Shown piece after piece: positions 35,213 through 46,929 of a stretch of DNA of 64,000 bases. The stretch is from assembly GCA_019634625.1 (NCBI GenBank), contig JAHCBA010000004.1, forward strand, positions 62,001 through 126,000, given 5' to 3'. Below the pieces are notes generated by a model. That model was not told the DNA's origin and searched no databases. It worked only from the letters and a program-made list of their open reading frames with translations. Every line of letters starts with the position of its first letter. The stretch's first letter is position 1. The position numbers and the translations under genes are program-made. The stretch is from Verrucomicrobiia bacterium (lineage in GTDB: Bacteria; Verrucomicrobiota; Verrucomicrobiia; Limisphaerales; CAIMTB01).

Positions 35213-36244
35213 TCAATTCGCCACGGAGAACAGCCCGGCCCGCCGCAACCCGGGGTTCCTCGGCAGTCCGCTCGCCCGGTTGCGCCCCGCCCCCAGTCCG
35301 CCCACGCGACGGCCCACACGCGCCTTCGACGGGATGCCAGCGCCCGCCACCCGACCGCTCCACGGGTCGCCAGGCACCTCTTCGTCCGGCGCAAAAAGCG
35401 CCCGGAGTGCCAGCACCGCCTGGCCGTGAATCTGGCAGATCCGCGACTCGGTAAGCCCAAACACCTCCGCAATCTCCCGCAAGGTCAGATCCTCGTAGTA
35501 ATACAGCGCGAGCACCTTCTGCTGCACCTCCGGCAGACTCGCAATGCGCTCCGCCAGCAGATTGACATCCTCCCGGAGGGCCGTCGCCTGATCCGGCTCC
35601 AGCACGCTCTCGTCCGGCAGCACCTCGCCCTGGTAACCCCCATCCTCACTCTCCATGCTCCTGACGGAGTCGAGGCAGACGTAGGTCGCCGGTCGCACCT
35701 CCAGCAGCAGTTGCCGGTAGTCCTTCAAGGTCATCGCCAGCTTCGCCGCCACCTCCTCCTCCGTCGGGAACCGACCGAGTTCCTGCTCCAGCCCGCGAAG
35801 CACCTGCTGCAGGCGGTCGGCCTTCTCATGCACCGACCGCGGCACCCAGTCCAGCCGCCGCAACTCGTCCATCACCGCCCCGCGAATCCGAAGCCGGGCG
35901 TATGTCTCGAACGCCGCCCCGCAATGGGGATTGAAGCGCCGGATCGCGTTGAGCAACCCCACGCGCCCCACGCTGTGAAGATCGTCAGTGTCCACATGGG
36001 CCGGCAAGGACAACGCAATCCGCCCCACCACGATCCGTACCAGATGGAGGTGGCGCCCCAGAATCTCCCCTTCTTCGACGCTGCCCTGCCCGTTCTCGGC
36101 ATAACCCCGCCACAAGGCCTCCATCGGGTCCGCCTCGGTGGGCTTGGCGCTCTCGGTCCCAAAACCGTCACCCGGGGATCCCGGGCAGGCCTGGGAAACA
36201 GCAGCTTCGGACGTACTTGGAATACTGGCATCGGCGGTCATCAT
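35213..36244 (-). CDS. Sigma-70 family factor, FliA/WhiG class
   Basis: 343 residues from the ATG at 36244 (CCAGGAGTC precedes it; frame codons further upstream lack protein character). Region 2 includes HLHLVRIVVGRIALSLPAHVD and DLHSVGRVGLLNAIRRFNP. FETYARLRIRGAVMDELRRLDWVPRSV is the FliA/WhiG signature. Region 3 (FPTEEEVAAKLAMTLKDY) and region 4 (VLALYYYEDLTLREIAEVFGLTESRICQIHGQAV) complete the domain order. A ~65-residue low-complexity tail follows region 4. The class serves motility, development or stress genes; no flagellar genes are near. An anti-sigma factor gene was not found nearby. Confidence 0.92.
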   Translation of the reverse strand: MMTADASIPSTSEAAVSQACPGSPGDGFGTESAKPTEADPMEALWRGYAENGQGSVEEGEILGRHLHLVRIVVGRIALSLPAHVDTDDLHSVGRVGLLNAIRRFNPHCGAAFETYARLRIRGAVMDELRRLDWVPRSVHEKADRLQQVLRGLEQELGRFPTEEEVAAKLAMTLKDYRQLLLEVRPATYVCLDSVRSMESEDGGYQGEVLPDESVLEPDQATALREDVNLLAERIASLPEVQQKVLALYYYEDLTLREIAEVFGLTESRICQIHGQAVLALRALFAPDEEVPGDPWSGRVAGAGIPSKARVGRRVGGLGAGRNRASGLPRNPGLRRAGLFSVAN

Positions 36245-36631
36245 GACTCCTGGAGAGAAACGGATTTCGGTTGTTGTTGGCTGAACACGGACACACACGT
36301 CCTGTGCGGTTCCCGCGTCGAAGCCCAACCCCCGGACCCATCCCCCGATCTGAAGCCCGCCTGCCCTCGTCCGCTCGCACCCATGCGACGGACCGCGGAC
36401 GGTTCGCCACCTGTTGGCCGGTACCGTCCCCCACTCCCAAAGCTTCAATCCGACTTTCGACTCTTGCACCACATGTACGACATCCCCCTTAAAGCATACG
36501 CGATGCCAGCTTTGGCACTCCCACCCGATCCCTGATCATCAACCCCTTGGCGCATTTCCCCCGGATGCCCGGACGACGGGGAACCTTTCCCTGCCCAGTC
36601 AGCCCGGCAATTCCTGCCCCCTTACCCCCCC
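36245..36631. other. Intergenic region upstream of the sigma factor
   Basis: A 387-bp gap between the sigma factor start and the xylulokinase stop, with no credible gene. It has the sigma-54-like match at 36493-36508 on the minus strand. The remaining sequence shows no clear hairpin terminator for the upstream kinase. Confidence 0.45.
36493..36508 (-). promoter_or_regulatory. Possible sigma-54 promoter
   Basis: On the minus strand the sequence reads TGGCATCGCGTATGCT. GG and GC fall at the correct -24/-12 spacing, compared with the consensus TGGCAC-N5-TTGCW. Two positions differ from consensus. It is ~250 bp upstream of the sigma factor start. A chance match is possible. Confidence 0.25.
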
Positions 36632-38155
36632 TCACGACACCAGACGCCGATGCGCGCTGAACACCTCCCGCAGGGAGCGGCTCATCCCGTCCTGCACCCC
36701 CTGCAACTCCCGATAGCGCTCGACGTTCTCCGCCACCGGCAACGCTGTCTCCCTGGACGCCACCTTCACAAAGGCATCCGTAATCTCCTCCATCCGCACC
36801 TTCTCCCCCTTGGACAGCCTCCAGCACCACAGTGCCTGCAACGCCGCCCCGTAAGCCGCCCCTTCGGCAATCCGGAGCGTCACCACCTCGGCATCGAAAA
36901 CGTCCGCCATGATCTGCCGCCACAGCTTCGAACGCGCCCCCCCGCCGGTGACCCGCACCTGCCGGGCCCGCACCCCCAACTCCGCCAACCGCCGCATGCC
37001 GTAGTTCATCCCCAGCGTGACCCCCTCCATCGTTGCCCGTGCGAAATGCCGCGCCGTGAACGTCCCCGGACGGACCCCCAGATACACCCCCGTTCCGTCC
37101 GGGACATTCGGTGTCCGTTCGCCTTCCAGGTACGGCAGCAGGATCAACCCCTCGCAACCCGGCGGCGCCTTGGCCGCCATCCGTTCGAACCCTGCGTGGT
37201 CCAGCTCGAAATCCCGCCGCACCATTTCGGTGGCCACCGTGACATTCATCGTGCAGAGCAACGGCAGCCAGCGGTTGGTCGAGTCGCAGAACGCCGCAAT
37301 CTCCCCCCGCGAATCCACCACCGGTCGCTCCGAACACGCATAGATCGTTCCGCTGGTCCCAAGGCTCGCCGTCACCACCCCGGCCCGCGTGTTCCCCGTC
37401 CCGATCGCCCCCATCATGTTGTCGCCGCCCCCGGCACTCACCAACACCCCCGCCGGCAATCCCAGCGCCTCGCCCGCCGCTGCCGTCAACGTCCCGGCCG
37501 GTTCGTCGCTCGCCGACAACGCCGGCAGTTTGCCGGTCAGCTCGGGATCGATCGCCGCCACCGCCGCCTCGCACCAGCGCCGTCGCCGCACATCCATCAG
37601 CGCCGTCCCCGAGGCATCTCCATACTCCATGAACGCCCTCCCCGTCAGCCACCAGTTCAAATAGTCGTGTGGCAGCAGCACGGTCGCCAGCCGGGCGTAA
37701 TTCCGCGGCTCCCGCTTCTTCAACCACAGGATCTTCCCGGCGGTAAATCCGGGAAGCACCGCATTGCCCAGCGCCCGGATCGTCGCCTTCGCCCCCCCCA
37801 GCGCCGCGGTGATCTCCTCGCACTCCGCCGCCGTGCTGGTGTCGCACCACAACTTGGCCGGCCGGATCACCCGTCCCTGCCCGTCCAGCGGAACAAACCC
37901 ATGCTGCTGCCCGCTCACCCCCATCGTCACCACCTCCCCCGCCCGCGCCCGCGCCGCCTTCAGCGCCGTACCCACGGAGGCCTTCAAGGCATCGATCCAC
38001 ACGGCTGGATCCTGCTCCTTGTGACCGGCCGCCAGCCCAGGCAGCAGATCGTACGCGGCCGAACCTTCCCCCAACACGCGCCCCGAACGTGTGTCCACCA
38101 CCAGGGCCTTTGTCGATTGCGTGCCCGAATCAATTCCGATCGCCAGCGTTCTCAT
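36632..38155 (-). CDS. xylB: Xylulokinase (FGGY carbohydrate kinase)
   Basis: 507 residues from the ATG at 38155, where the FGGY opening LAIGIDSGTQSTKALVVD begins; the frame upstream to 38290 is not protein-like. Further motifs are MGVSGQQHGFVPLDG (the QQHG typical of xylulokinase), LLPHDYLNWWLTG, YGDASGTALMDV, SAGGGDNMMGAIG, LGTSGTIYA and the C-terminal VRVTGGGARSKLWRQIMADV. The enzyme phosphorylates D-xylulose for the pentose phosphate pathway; a related pentulose substrate cannot be excluded. No xylose isomerase or transporter is nearby. Confidence 0.88.
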   Translation of the reverse strand: MRTLAIGIDSGTQSTKALVVDTRSGRVLGEGSAAYDLLPGLAAGHKEQDPAVWIDALKASVGTALKAARARAGEVVTMGVSGQQHGFVPLDGQGRVIRPAKLWCDTSTAAECEEITAALGGAKATIRALGNAVLPGFTAGKILWLKKREPRNYARLATVLLPHDYLNWWLTGRAFMEYGDASGTALMDVRRRRWCEAAVAAIDPELTGKLPALSASDEPAGTLTAAAGEALGLPAGVLVSAGGGDNMMGAIGTGNTRAGVVTASLGTSGTIYACSERPVVDSRGEIAAFCDSTNRWLPLLCTMNVTVATEMVRRDFELDHAGFERMAAKAPPGCEGLILLPYLEGERTPNVPDGTGVYLGVRPGTFTARHFARATMEGVTLGMNYGMRRLAELGVRARQVRVTGGGARSKLWRQIMADVFDAEVVTLRIAEGAAYGAALQALWCWRLSKGEKVRMEEITDAFVKVASRETALPVAENVERYRELQGVQDGMSRSLREVFSAHRRLVS

Positions 38156-38713
38156 GGATTGGGAAAGCCCGGAGTCTCCGCCGCTCCCCCCCTTCCCGCC
38201 AAGCCCGTTCAGTCCCCTCCCACCACCCGCACGACCGATCCATCGGAGCAACTTGGGCCGGAATGCCTGGTAAAGCATTAAGCCAGACATAATTTGTTGA
38301 CGTGACTTTCATTTAAAGTGCCATGCGTTTTAATTTTAATTAATTGATCAAATGCAATATGCCTGACATTACTTGTTGACTTGTTATTTGTTGACTGGAC
38401 TTATTTGAAAAGGGCCAGTCTGTAACATATTTATATCGATGTTGCCTTCCCCGCAGCAAGGCCATCCATAGCGCCACGTCCGGATGGGTTTCGGGAGGAT
38501 GGGAACGTGCCGGTTGTGTCAGCACGCGTCAGCATTATATCGCCTGACCTATTATTCCGGAGACGATCCAACGATCCAACCGGAAGCGCATCGTGCTCTC
38601 GCCAGGAGTCCCCAGGAATCCCGGCCCGGGTCATCCCCTTGAAGCGGCCGGTCTTGCGAGTCTCCATCCCCGCTTCGACACCCGCGGAGGGTGCCCAGCG
38701 GACCGACACGGAT
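38156..38713. other. AT-rich intergenic island
   Basis: A 558-bp gap between the kinase start and the gcvP stop. Much of 38270-38430 is strikingly AT-rich (TTTTAATTTTAATTAATTGATC) in an otherwise GC-rich window. It carries several copies of the 20-bp motif (38281-38395) and a degenerate one near 38542-38558. No coding frame is convincing. Confidence 0.65.
38281..38395 (+). repeat. 20-bp motif family, AT-rich island copies
   Basis: Copies at 38281-38301 (AGCCAGACATAATTTGTTGAC) and 38361-38380 (GCCTGACATTACTTGTTGAC). An extra TTGTTATTTGTTGAC half follows at 38381-38395. All are on the same strand as the copies at 28342 and 50355. Confidence 0.75.
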
Positions 38714-41596
<2,883 letters not shown>

Positions 41597-41614
41597 ATCG
41601 AAAATCGTCGAACC

Positions 41615-42235
41615 TCAAACCGCCGCCAACCGGACGACCCGCTCCTGGATCTGCTCGGTCCAGCGCGCCACGTAGCTGAGGACCCGGTAGATCTCCTCCA
41701 ACCGCCCCAGAGGCAGACAACCTGCCCGTCCCGAAGCGCCCTCCGCCGGCGCCCCTTCCCATGCGGCATTCATTCCCCTCAACTCCTCCTCCAAACCCGC
41801 GCCCTTCGCCCGCACCGTCTCCTGAAGCGCCCTCAACCGCTCCACCCACTCCATCCCGCGCTCGAACATCCGCACCTTCAATACCGGCGACGTCACCGCG
41901 TCCCGCTCCGTCAGAAAACCGTCCACGTCCCGACAGCACTGCCCCACCTCGACAAACAGGTCCATGGTCCCCGGCGGAATCCGCTGGATGTCCGCCGGCC
42001 TCCGGCCGGTCTCCAGCTCCAGCAGATGCAGCAACCGCGCCCGAGGCTCGCTCAGGATCCCATGGGCCGCATTGATCTCCATCGCCCGGCGCCCCGCCTC
42101 CAACCGTTCTGTTTCCGGCGCCCCATGAAACCGATCGGGATGGGACGCCGCAGACAACGCCAGGTACCGCGCCTTCAAGGCGTCCGCGTCCAGCCAGGGC
42201 CTCCGGGATTCCCCCAGCACCGCATACGCATCCAT
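41615..42235 (-). CDS. hscB: HscB-like J-domain co-chaperone
   Basis: 206 residues from the ATG at 42235. An N-terminal J domain carries the HPD tripeptide in LSAASHPDRFHG and AINAAHGILSEPRARLLHLLEL-like helices; the C-terminal part is the HscB oligomerisation helical domain. HscB delivers the IscU scaffold to the Hsp70 HscA during Fe-S cluster transfer. The gene lies 49 bp downstream of iscA on the same strand and 18 bp before gcvP. hscA is not in the window. The HPD motif is clear; the specific HscB assignment rests on domain length and context. Confidence 0.82.
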   Translation of the reverse strand: MDAYAVLGESRRPWLDADALKARYLALSAASHPDRFHGAPETERLEAGRRAMEINAAHGILSEPRARLLHLLELETGRRPADIQRIPPGTMDLFVEVGQCCRDVDGFLTERDAVTSPVLKVRMFERGMEWVERLRALQETVRAKGAGLEEELRGMNAAWEGAPAEGASGRAGCLPLGRLEEIYRVLSYVARWTEQIQERVVRLAAV

Positions 42236-42284
42236 TAGGCATCCATTCCCACGCCAGTCGTTTGCCGCCGGACCAGGCCCGCCC

Positions 42285-42680
42285 CTAGGCGCTGAAGCTC
42301 TCCCCGCATGAGCAACTCGTCGCCGCATTCGGGTTCTTCACCTTGAACCCCCCCTCCTGCAGCGCATCCACAAAGTCCAGCTCCGAACCCGTCACGTACA
42401 ACGCGCTCTTCGGATCCACCACCACCTGAACCCCTGCCGAATCCACCACAATGTCCCGGTTCTGCGGCCGGTCCTGCAAATCCATCTTGTACTGCAGTCC
42501 GGAACATCCCCCACCCACCACCGCCACCCGCAGCACCCCCGTCGGTCGCCCCTGCCTCTGTAGCAAAGACCGCACCTTCTCCCCCGCCGCCGCCGACAAT
42601 CGAATCAGACGCTCGTCCCCGCGACGCGTCGAGGGAGGCACCGTGGTGGCCGAAGGAGCAGCGGACGTACCGGCTATCAT
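42285..42680 (-). CDS. IscA/ErpA-type iron-sulfur cluster assembly protein
   Basis: 131 residues with an extended N-terminus (~22 residues). The HesB/IscA core is IRLSAAAGEKVRSLL, then LRVAVVGGGCSGLQYKMDL with the first cysteine and NPNAATSCSCGESF with the C-x-C pair. The three cysteines bind Fe-S. A-type carriers pass clusters to apo-proteins. It leads a run with hscB and gcvP. ErpA, IscA and SufA cannot be separated by eye. Confidence 0.92.
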   Translation of the reverse strand: MIAGTSAAPSATTVPPSTRRGDERLIRLSAAAGEKVRSLLQRQGRPTGVLRVAVVGGGCSGLQYKMDLQDRPQNRDIVVDSAGVQVVVDPKSALYVTGSELDFVDALQEGGFKVKNPNAATSCSCGESFSA

Positions 42681-42968
42681 GCGCGGTCAACCTAGTGAGC
42701 CCACCCCAAAGCGTCAACGCAACCGTACCCACCCCCTCATCAACGAGGAACCCCGGAACCTCCCAAGAGGTCCCGGGGCGTGCCCTTGCTGCGCTCCGTG
42801 GGCCCCATCACGGTCTTGTGCGCAGCGCCACCTCCCTTCTCCTCTCCCCTCCCCAAAACGTCAACGGGAAGCCCTCACCCTCCCTTGTCATCGCCCCGCC
42901 AATCGCGTCCCCCTCGACAAACCCCCTGTAACCATATCAGCCTCACCCCCGTCCACCCACACCAGCTC

Positions 42969-44753
42969 GTGTTGCCCGTTCAGCCGCCCCTCCGCCAACT
43001 CCGACGCGCCGCCCCCGGCGCGCTCTTTTTTCCTGCCCTGCTCATCGCCTTCCTCGGCGTGCTGCTCGGCTCCGGTTGCTCCGCCAAACGCTACGAACGC
43101 GCCGCCGACCGCGAGGTGTACCGCATCATCGAGGAGGCCGAAAACCGCATCTTCGGTCGCACCAACCTCTTCTCCATAGCCACCCCGTACTCGGACCGCG
43201 ACCCGGCCTCCATTCACCCCGACGAGATCTTCGCGGAGCGTACCGCCCCGCAACGCCGGTTCATCCGCCTCGAGGAGGCCCTGGACCTCGCCGTCCGTCA
43301 CAGCCGCGAGTACCAGACCCAGAAGGAACAGCTCTACCTCGCCGCCCTGACTCTCACCGGCTCCCGGTACCAGTTCTCCCCCCAGTTCTTTGCCGGCTCC
43401 ACCGCCCAGGTCAGCGGCAGCCCGGCCGGCAGCGACATCGGCACCGTCCGTTCCCAGGTCGGCGTGAGCCAGTACCTCCGCACCGGCGGCCGTCTCAGCG
43501 CCGCCCTCGCCAACGACCTTCTTCGCTACTTCACCAGCTGGAGCGCCGGCTCGGGTCAGGGCCCCCGCGAAACCGCCGTCAGCCTCATCTCCGTCCAGCT
43601 CACCCAACCCCTCCTCCGTGGCTTCGGACGCAACGACCCGACCGTCGAAAATCTCACCCAGGCCGAACGCAACGTCGTGTATGCCATCCGCACCTACACG
43701 CAGTTCCAGCACCAGTTCGCCGTCAACGTGGTCAACGACTACTTCAGCCTCCTGGCCCTCAAGGATGTCGTCCGCAACAACCACATGGACTACCTCCGCC
43801 GCGTCGATATCACCCGCTACCTCGAGGCCCGGGCCGTGGACCGCGAACAGCAAAGCGCCGTCGATGACGCCCGCACCGCCGAACTCACCGCCCGCATCGG
43901 CTACATCAATTCCGTGGCCTCCTACCTCAACCAGATGGCCGCCTTCAAACTCACCCTGGGCGTCCCCATCCCCGAGGAGATCCACCTCGACGACGCCGAC
44001 CTCGACGATCTCATTGCCAAAGGCCTCCAGCCCATCCAGATCGCCAGCGAGGCGGGCTTCCGTCTGGCGGTCGATCAACACATGGACATCCTCAACGCCA
44101 TCGACCGCTTCGAGGACAGCCAACGCCGCCTTCGCGTCGCCGCCGACCAGTTGAAGGCCGACCTCGGCCTGTTCAGCACCGCCTCCCTCCAGTCCGAGGC
44201 CCCCACGGACTACGCCCGCTTCGACCTCGACGACCTCCGCTACTCGGTCGGACTCTCCCTCGACCTCCCCATCGACCGCCTCCGCGAACGCAACGCCTAC
44301 CGCGCCGCCCAGGTCTCCTTCGAATCCCAGGTCCGCTCCCTCGCCCTCACCCTCGACACCTTCAAGGATCGCATCGACCGCGGCCTCCGCACCCTCGAGC
44401 AGCGCCGTCTCAACTACCTCAACAGTCAGGCCTCCCTCGAAGTCGCCCGCCGCCGCGTCGAGTTCAATGCCCTCCGCCTCGAGGCCGGCCGCGTTCAGGT
44501 CCGCGATCTCCGCGAAGCCCAGGACTCCCTCATCGCCGCCCAAAACCAGGTCAATTCCACCCTCGTCACCTACCTCCAGTCCCGACTCCAACTGCTCCTC
44601 GACCTCGGTGTCCCCCGCTCCGAACAACCCGCCTTCTGGCTCGAAGATCCCCTCTCCGCCCGCCTTACCCCGGACCAGTTGGGGGAACCTCCGCTGCGAA
44701 TGCCCGATGGCGATGTCCTCCCTCCAGACTACTTTCTTGAACCGCGCCCATGA
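42969..44753 (+). CDS. TolC-like outer-membrane efflux lipoprotein
   Basis: 594 residues with a GTG start at 42969, chosen because it leads directly into a lipoprotein signal peptide (FFPALLIAFLGVLLGSGC, lipobox Cys37). The open frame extends upstream to 42780 but is Pro-rich and not signal-like. The mature part has the repeated helical OEP pattern (LEEALDLAVRHSREYQTQKEQ, RNVVYAIRTYTQFQHQFAVN, LEAGRVQVRDLREAQDSLIA) seen in TolC. It would form the outer-membrane exit duct. The stop overlaps the adaptor start as ATGA at 44750, so the operon is translationally coupled. Confidence 0.87.
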   Translation: MLPVQPPLRQLRRAAPGALFFPALLIAFLGVLLGSGCSAKRYERAADREVYRIIEEAENRIFGRTNLFSIATPYSDRDPASIHPDEIFAERTAPQRRFIRLEEALDLAVRHSREYQTQKEQLYLAALTLTGSRYQFSPQFFAGSTAQVSGSPAGSDIGTVRSQVGVSQYLRTGGRLSAALANDLLRYFTSWSAGSGQGPRETAVSLISVQLTQPLLRGFGRNDPTVENLTQAERNVVYAIRTYTQFQHQFAVNVVNDYFSLLALKDVVRNNHMDYLRRVDITRYLEARAVDREQQSAVDDARTAELTARIGYINSVASYLNQMAAFKLTLGVPIPEEIHLDDADLDDLIAKGLQPIQIASEAGFRLAVDQHMDILNAIDRFEDSQRRLRVAADQLKADLGLFSTASLQSEAPTDYARFDLDDLRYSVGLSLDLPIDRLRERNAYRAAQVSFESQVRSLALTLDTFKDRIDRGLRTLEQRRLNYLNSQASLEVARRRVEFNALRLEAGRVQVRDLREAQDSLIAAQNQVNSTLVTYLQSRLQLLLDLGVPRSEQPAFWLEDPLSARLTPDQLGEPPLRMPDGDVLPPDYFLEPRP

Positions 44754-46870
44754 ACCTCAAGTCCATCACCCACCGCCTTCCGGCCTCCCCGGGCCGCCGC
44801 TACGTCCTCCTTGGCGTCGCCGCCCTCCTCCTCATCGTCCTCATTGTCGCCGTCGCCACCCCCCGCGACTCCGCCGCGTCCACCGGCTTTCATGAGGTCC
44901 GCCGCGGCACCTTCACCGTCTCCATCGTCGAGGCCGGCAACCTCGCCGCCGTCAGCGAGGTCAGCATCCGCAGCGAGGTCGAAGGCACCGCCCGCATCAT
45001 CTACATCGTCCCCGAAGGCAGCTTCGTCCATCGCGGCGACATGATCGTCGAACTCGACTCCGCCCAGGCCGAGGACCAGGTCAACCAACAGCTCATCAAC
45101 TTCGAAAAAGCCCAGTTCGGCCTCATCCAGGCCCAGGAACAACTCTCCATTCAGAGAAGCGCCACCCAAAGCGACATCAGCGCCGCCGAACTCAAGGTCC
45201 GCTTCGCCGATCTCGACCTCGAGAAGTTCTTCCAGGGCCAGCGCGACGTGGATCTCATCGAGTCCAGCAATCGCGTCGTCCAGGCCGAAAACCAGCTCGC
45301 CATCGCCCTCGAAAACTACAACTGGACCACCAACCTCGCCGCCAAGGGCTACGAAACCCAGCAGAAGGTCGATAGCGACCGCCTCGCCGTCCTTAATCAG
45401 CGCAACGCCCTCATCGTCGCCACCAACACCCTCTGGCTCCTCCAGCAGTTCGATCTTCGCAAACTCCAGGAACAGTACGAGTCGAGTCTCGACGAAGCCC
45501 GCAAGGAACTCGACCGCGTCGTCGCCCAATCCCGCGCCCGCATCGCCCAGTCCCAGGCCGACCTCCTCACCCAGTCCAACACCCTCATCCTCAATCAACG
45601 CAAACTCGAACGCGACCGCCGCAACCTCGAAGCCACCAAGATCCACGCTCCCCAGGACGGCCTCGTCGTCTATGCCGTCAGCGAAAACCGCTTCTCCAGC
45701 GAGTCCCTCATCGAGGAAGGCGCCGTCGTCCGCAACCGCCAGGAAATCATCAAGCTCCCCGACACCTCCCGCATGAAGGTCACCGTCAAGGTGCACGAAT
45801 CCCACATCAACATGATCCGTGCCGGACTCCCCGCCTTCGTCATTCTCGACTCCATGCCCGATACCCGGTTCGCCGCCTACGTCGAGCGCGTCGGCCTCCT
45901 CCCCGACACCCAGAGCCGCTGGGGCAACCCCAACCTCAAGGTCTACAACACCGACGTCCATATCACCGATCCCCTCCCCGATGTGAAACCCGGCGTCTCC
46001 GCCCGGGCCGAAATCATCGTCACCAACATCGCCAACGCCCTCTCCGTCCCCATCCAGTCCGTCACCACCCACCGCGGTCGCCAGGTCGTCTATGTCCTCA
46101 ACCGCGGCACCCCCGAACCCCGCCCCGTCGAACCCGGCATGTACAACACCCGGTTCATCCAGATCCTCTCCGGCCTGAATGAGGGCGACCGCGTCCTCCT
46201 CGCCCCGCCCTTCGATTCCCAGGAACGTGACCTCGAAGGCTCGGTCCTCACCCCCGACGAACGAGCCGCTCTCACCAATGCCCCCGCCCGACCGGATTCC
46301 CGCCCCCGTCCCGCCCCCGGTGAATCCACCGCCATCCCCGGCGCCCCCGGCAGCAGCCTCGCCGCCCGGCCCGGAATTCCCGGCGCAAATCCCGGCGCCC
46401 CCACCACCCCCGGAGCAGCCGGTCCCGGCGCCCCAGGCGCCCCAGGCGCTCCCGGCGGTGCCGATTTCCAGGCCCTGATCCGACAGTACGACCGCGATGG
46501 CGACGGCCAGCTCAATGACGAGGAACGCGAGGCCATGCGCGCCGCCATGGCCGCCCGGTTCGCCGGCCAGGCCCAGCCCCGCGGCGCGGATGCCCAGGCC
46601 GCCCAAGGCCCGGGCTCGGCGCAGGGCCCGGGCGCAGGCCAGGGCGGCCCCCGCTTCAATCGCGAGGAAATGCTCCGCCAGTTCGACAAGGACGGCGATG
46701 GCGAACTGAACGAAGAGGAGCGCGCCGCCATGCGCCAGGCCCTCGGCGGCGGGCGTAACCGTGAGGGCGGTGGCGGTGGCGGTGGCGGTTTCGGCGGCGG
46801 AGGAGCCGGTCCCCGGGAGGGCGGCGGGGGTGGACGTCCAGGAGGACGCGCTGAACGCCCCCCCGAATAG
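44750..46870 (+). CDS. MacA/HlyD-type periplasmic adaptor with C-terminal EF-hands
   Basis: 706 residues. An N-terminal membrane anchor (YVLLGVAALLLIVLIVAVATP, about 18-38) precedes the membrane-fusion core: lipoyl-like VSIRSEVEGTARIIYIVPEG, a long coiled-coil hairpin (about 115-290) and IHAPQDGLVVYAV, then beta-barrel KVTVKVHESHINMIRAG. Up to about residue 505 it is a MacA-like adaptor. Beyond this is a ~190-residue Pro/Gly/Ala-rich tail with two EF-hand loops, DRDGDGQLNDEE (about 581-592) and DKDGDGELNEEE (about 646-657), and a final poly-Gly stretch. The EF-hand tail is unusual for adaptors and may sense or bind Ca in the periplasm. The gene bridges TolC-like and ABC transporter genes. Confidence 0.87.
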   Translation: MNLKSITHRLPASPGRRYVLLGVAALLLIVLIVAVATPRDSAASTGFHEVRRGTFTVSIVEAGNLAAVSEVSIRSEVEGTARIIYIVPEGSFVHRGDMIVELDSAQAEDQVNQQLINFEKAQFGLIQAQEQLSIQRSATQSDISAAELKVRFADLDLEKFFQGQRDVDLIESSNRVVQAENQLAIALENYNWTTNLAAKGYETQQKVDSDRLAVLNQRNALIVATNTLWLLQQFDLRKLQEQYESSLDEARKELDRVVAQSRARIAQSQADLLTQSNTLILNQRKLERDRRNLEATKIHAPQDGLVVYAVSENRFSSESLIEEGAVVRNRQEIIKLPDTSRMKVTVKVHESHINMIRAGLPAFVILDSMPDTRFAAYVERVGLLPDTQSRWGNPNLKVYNTDVHITDPLPDVKPGVSARAEIIVTNIANALSVPIQSVTTHRGRQVVYVLNRGTPEPRPVEPGMYNTRFIQILSGLNEGDRVLLAPPFDSQERDLEGSVLTPDERAALTNAPARPDSRPRPAPGESTAIPGAPGSSLAARPGIPGANPGAPTTPGAAGPGAPGAPGAPGGADFQALIRQYDRDGDGQLNDEEREAMRAAMAARFAGQAQPRGADAQAAQGPGSAQGPGAGQGGPRFNREEMLRQFDKDGDGELNEEERAAMRQALGGGRNREGGGGGGGGFGGGGAGPREGGGGGRPGGRAERPPE

Positions 46871-46929
46871 GCTCATCCAGGCTCATCCGAACCCACTCCC
46901 CACCCCGCCTCTTTCCCCATCCATCCCCC

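Noticed and set aside
41597-41614. Glycine riboswitch before gcvP
   Set aside because: Only 18 bp separate hscB and gcvP, and no riboswitch-like structure was seen upstream of iscA either.
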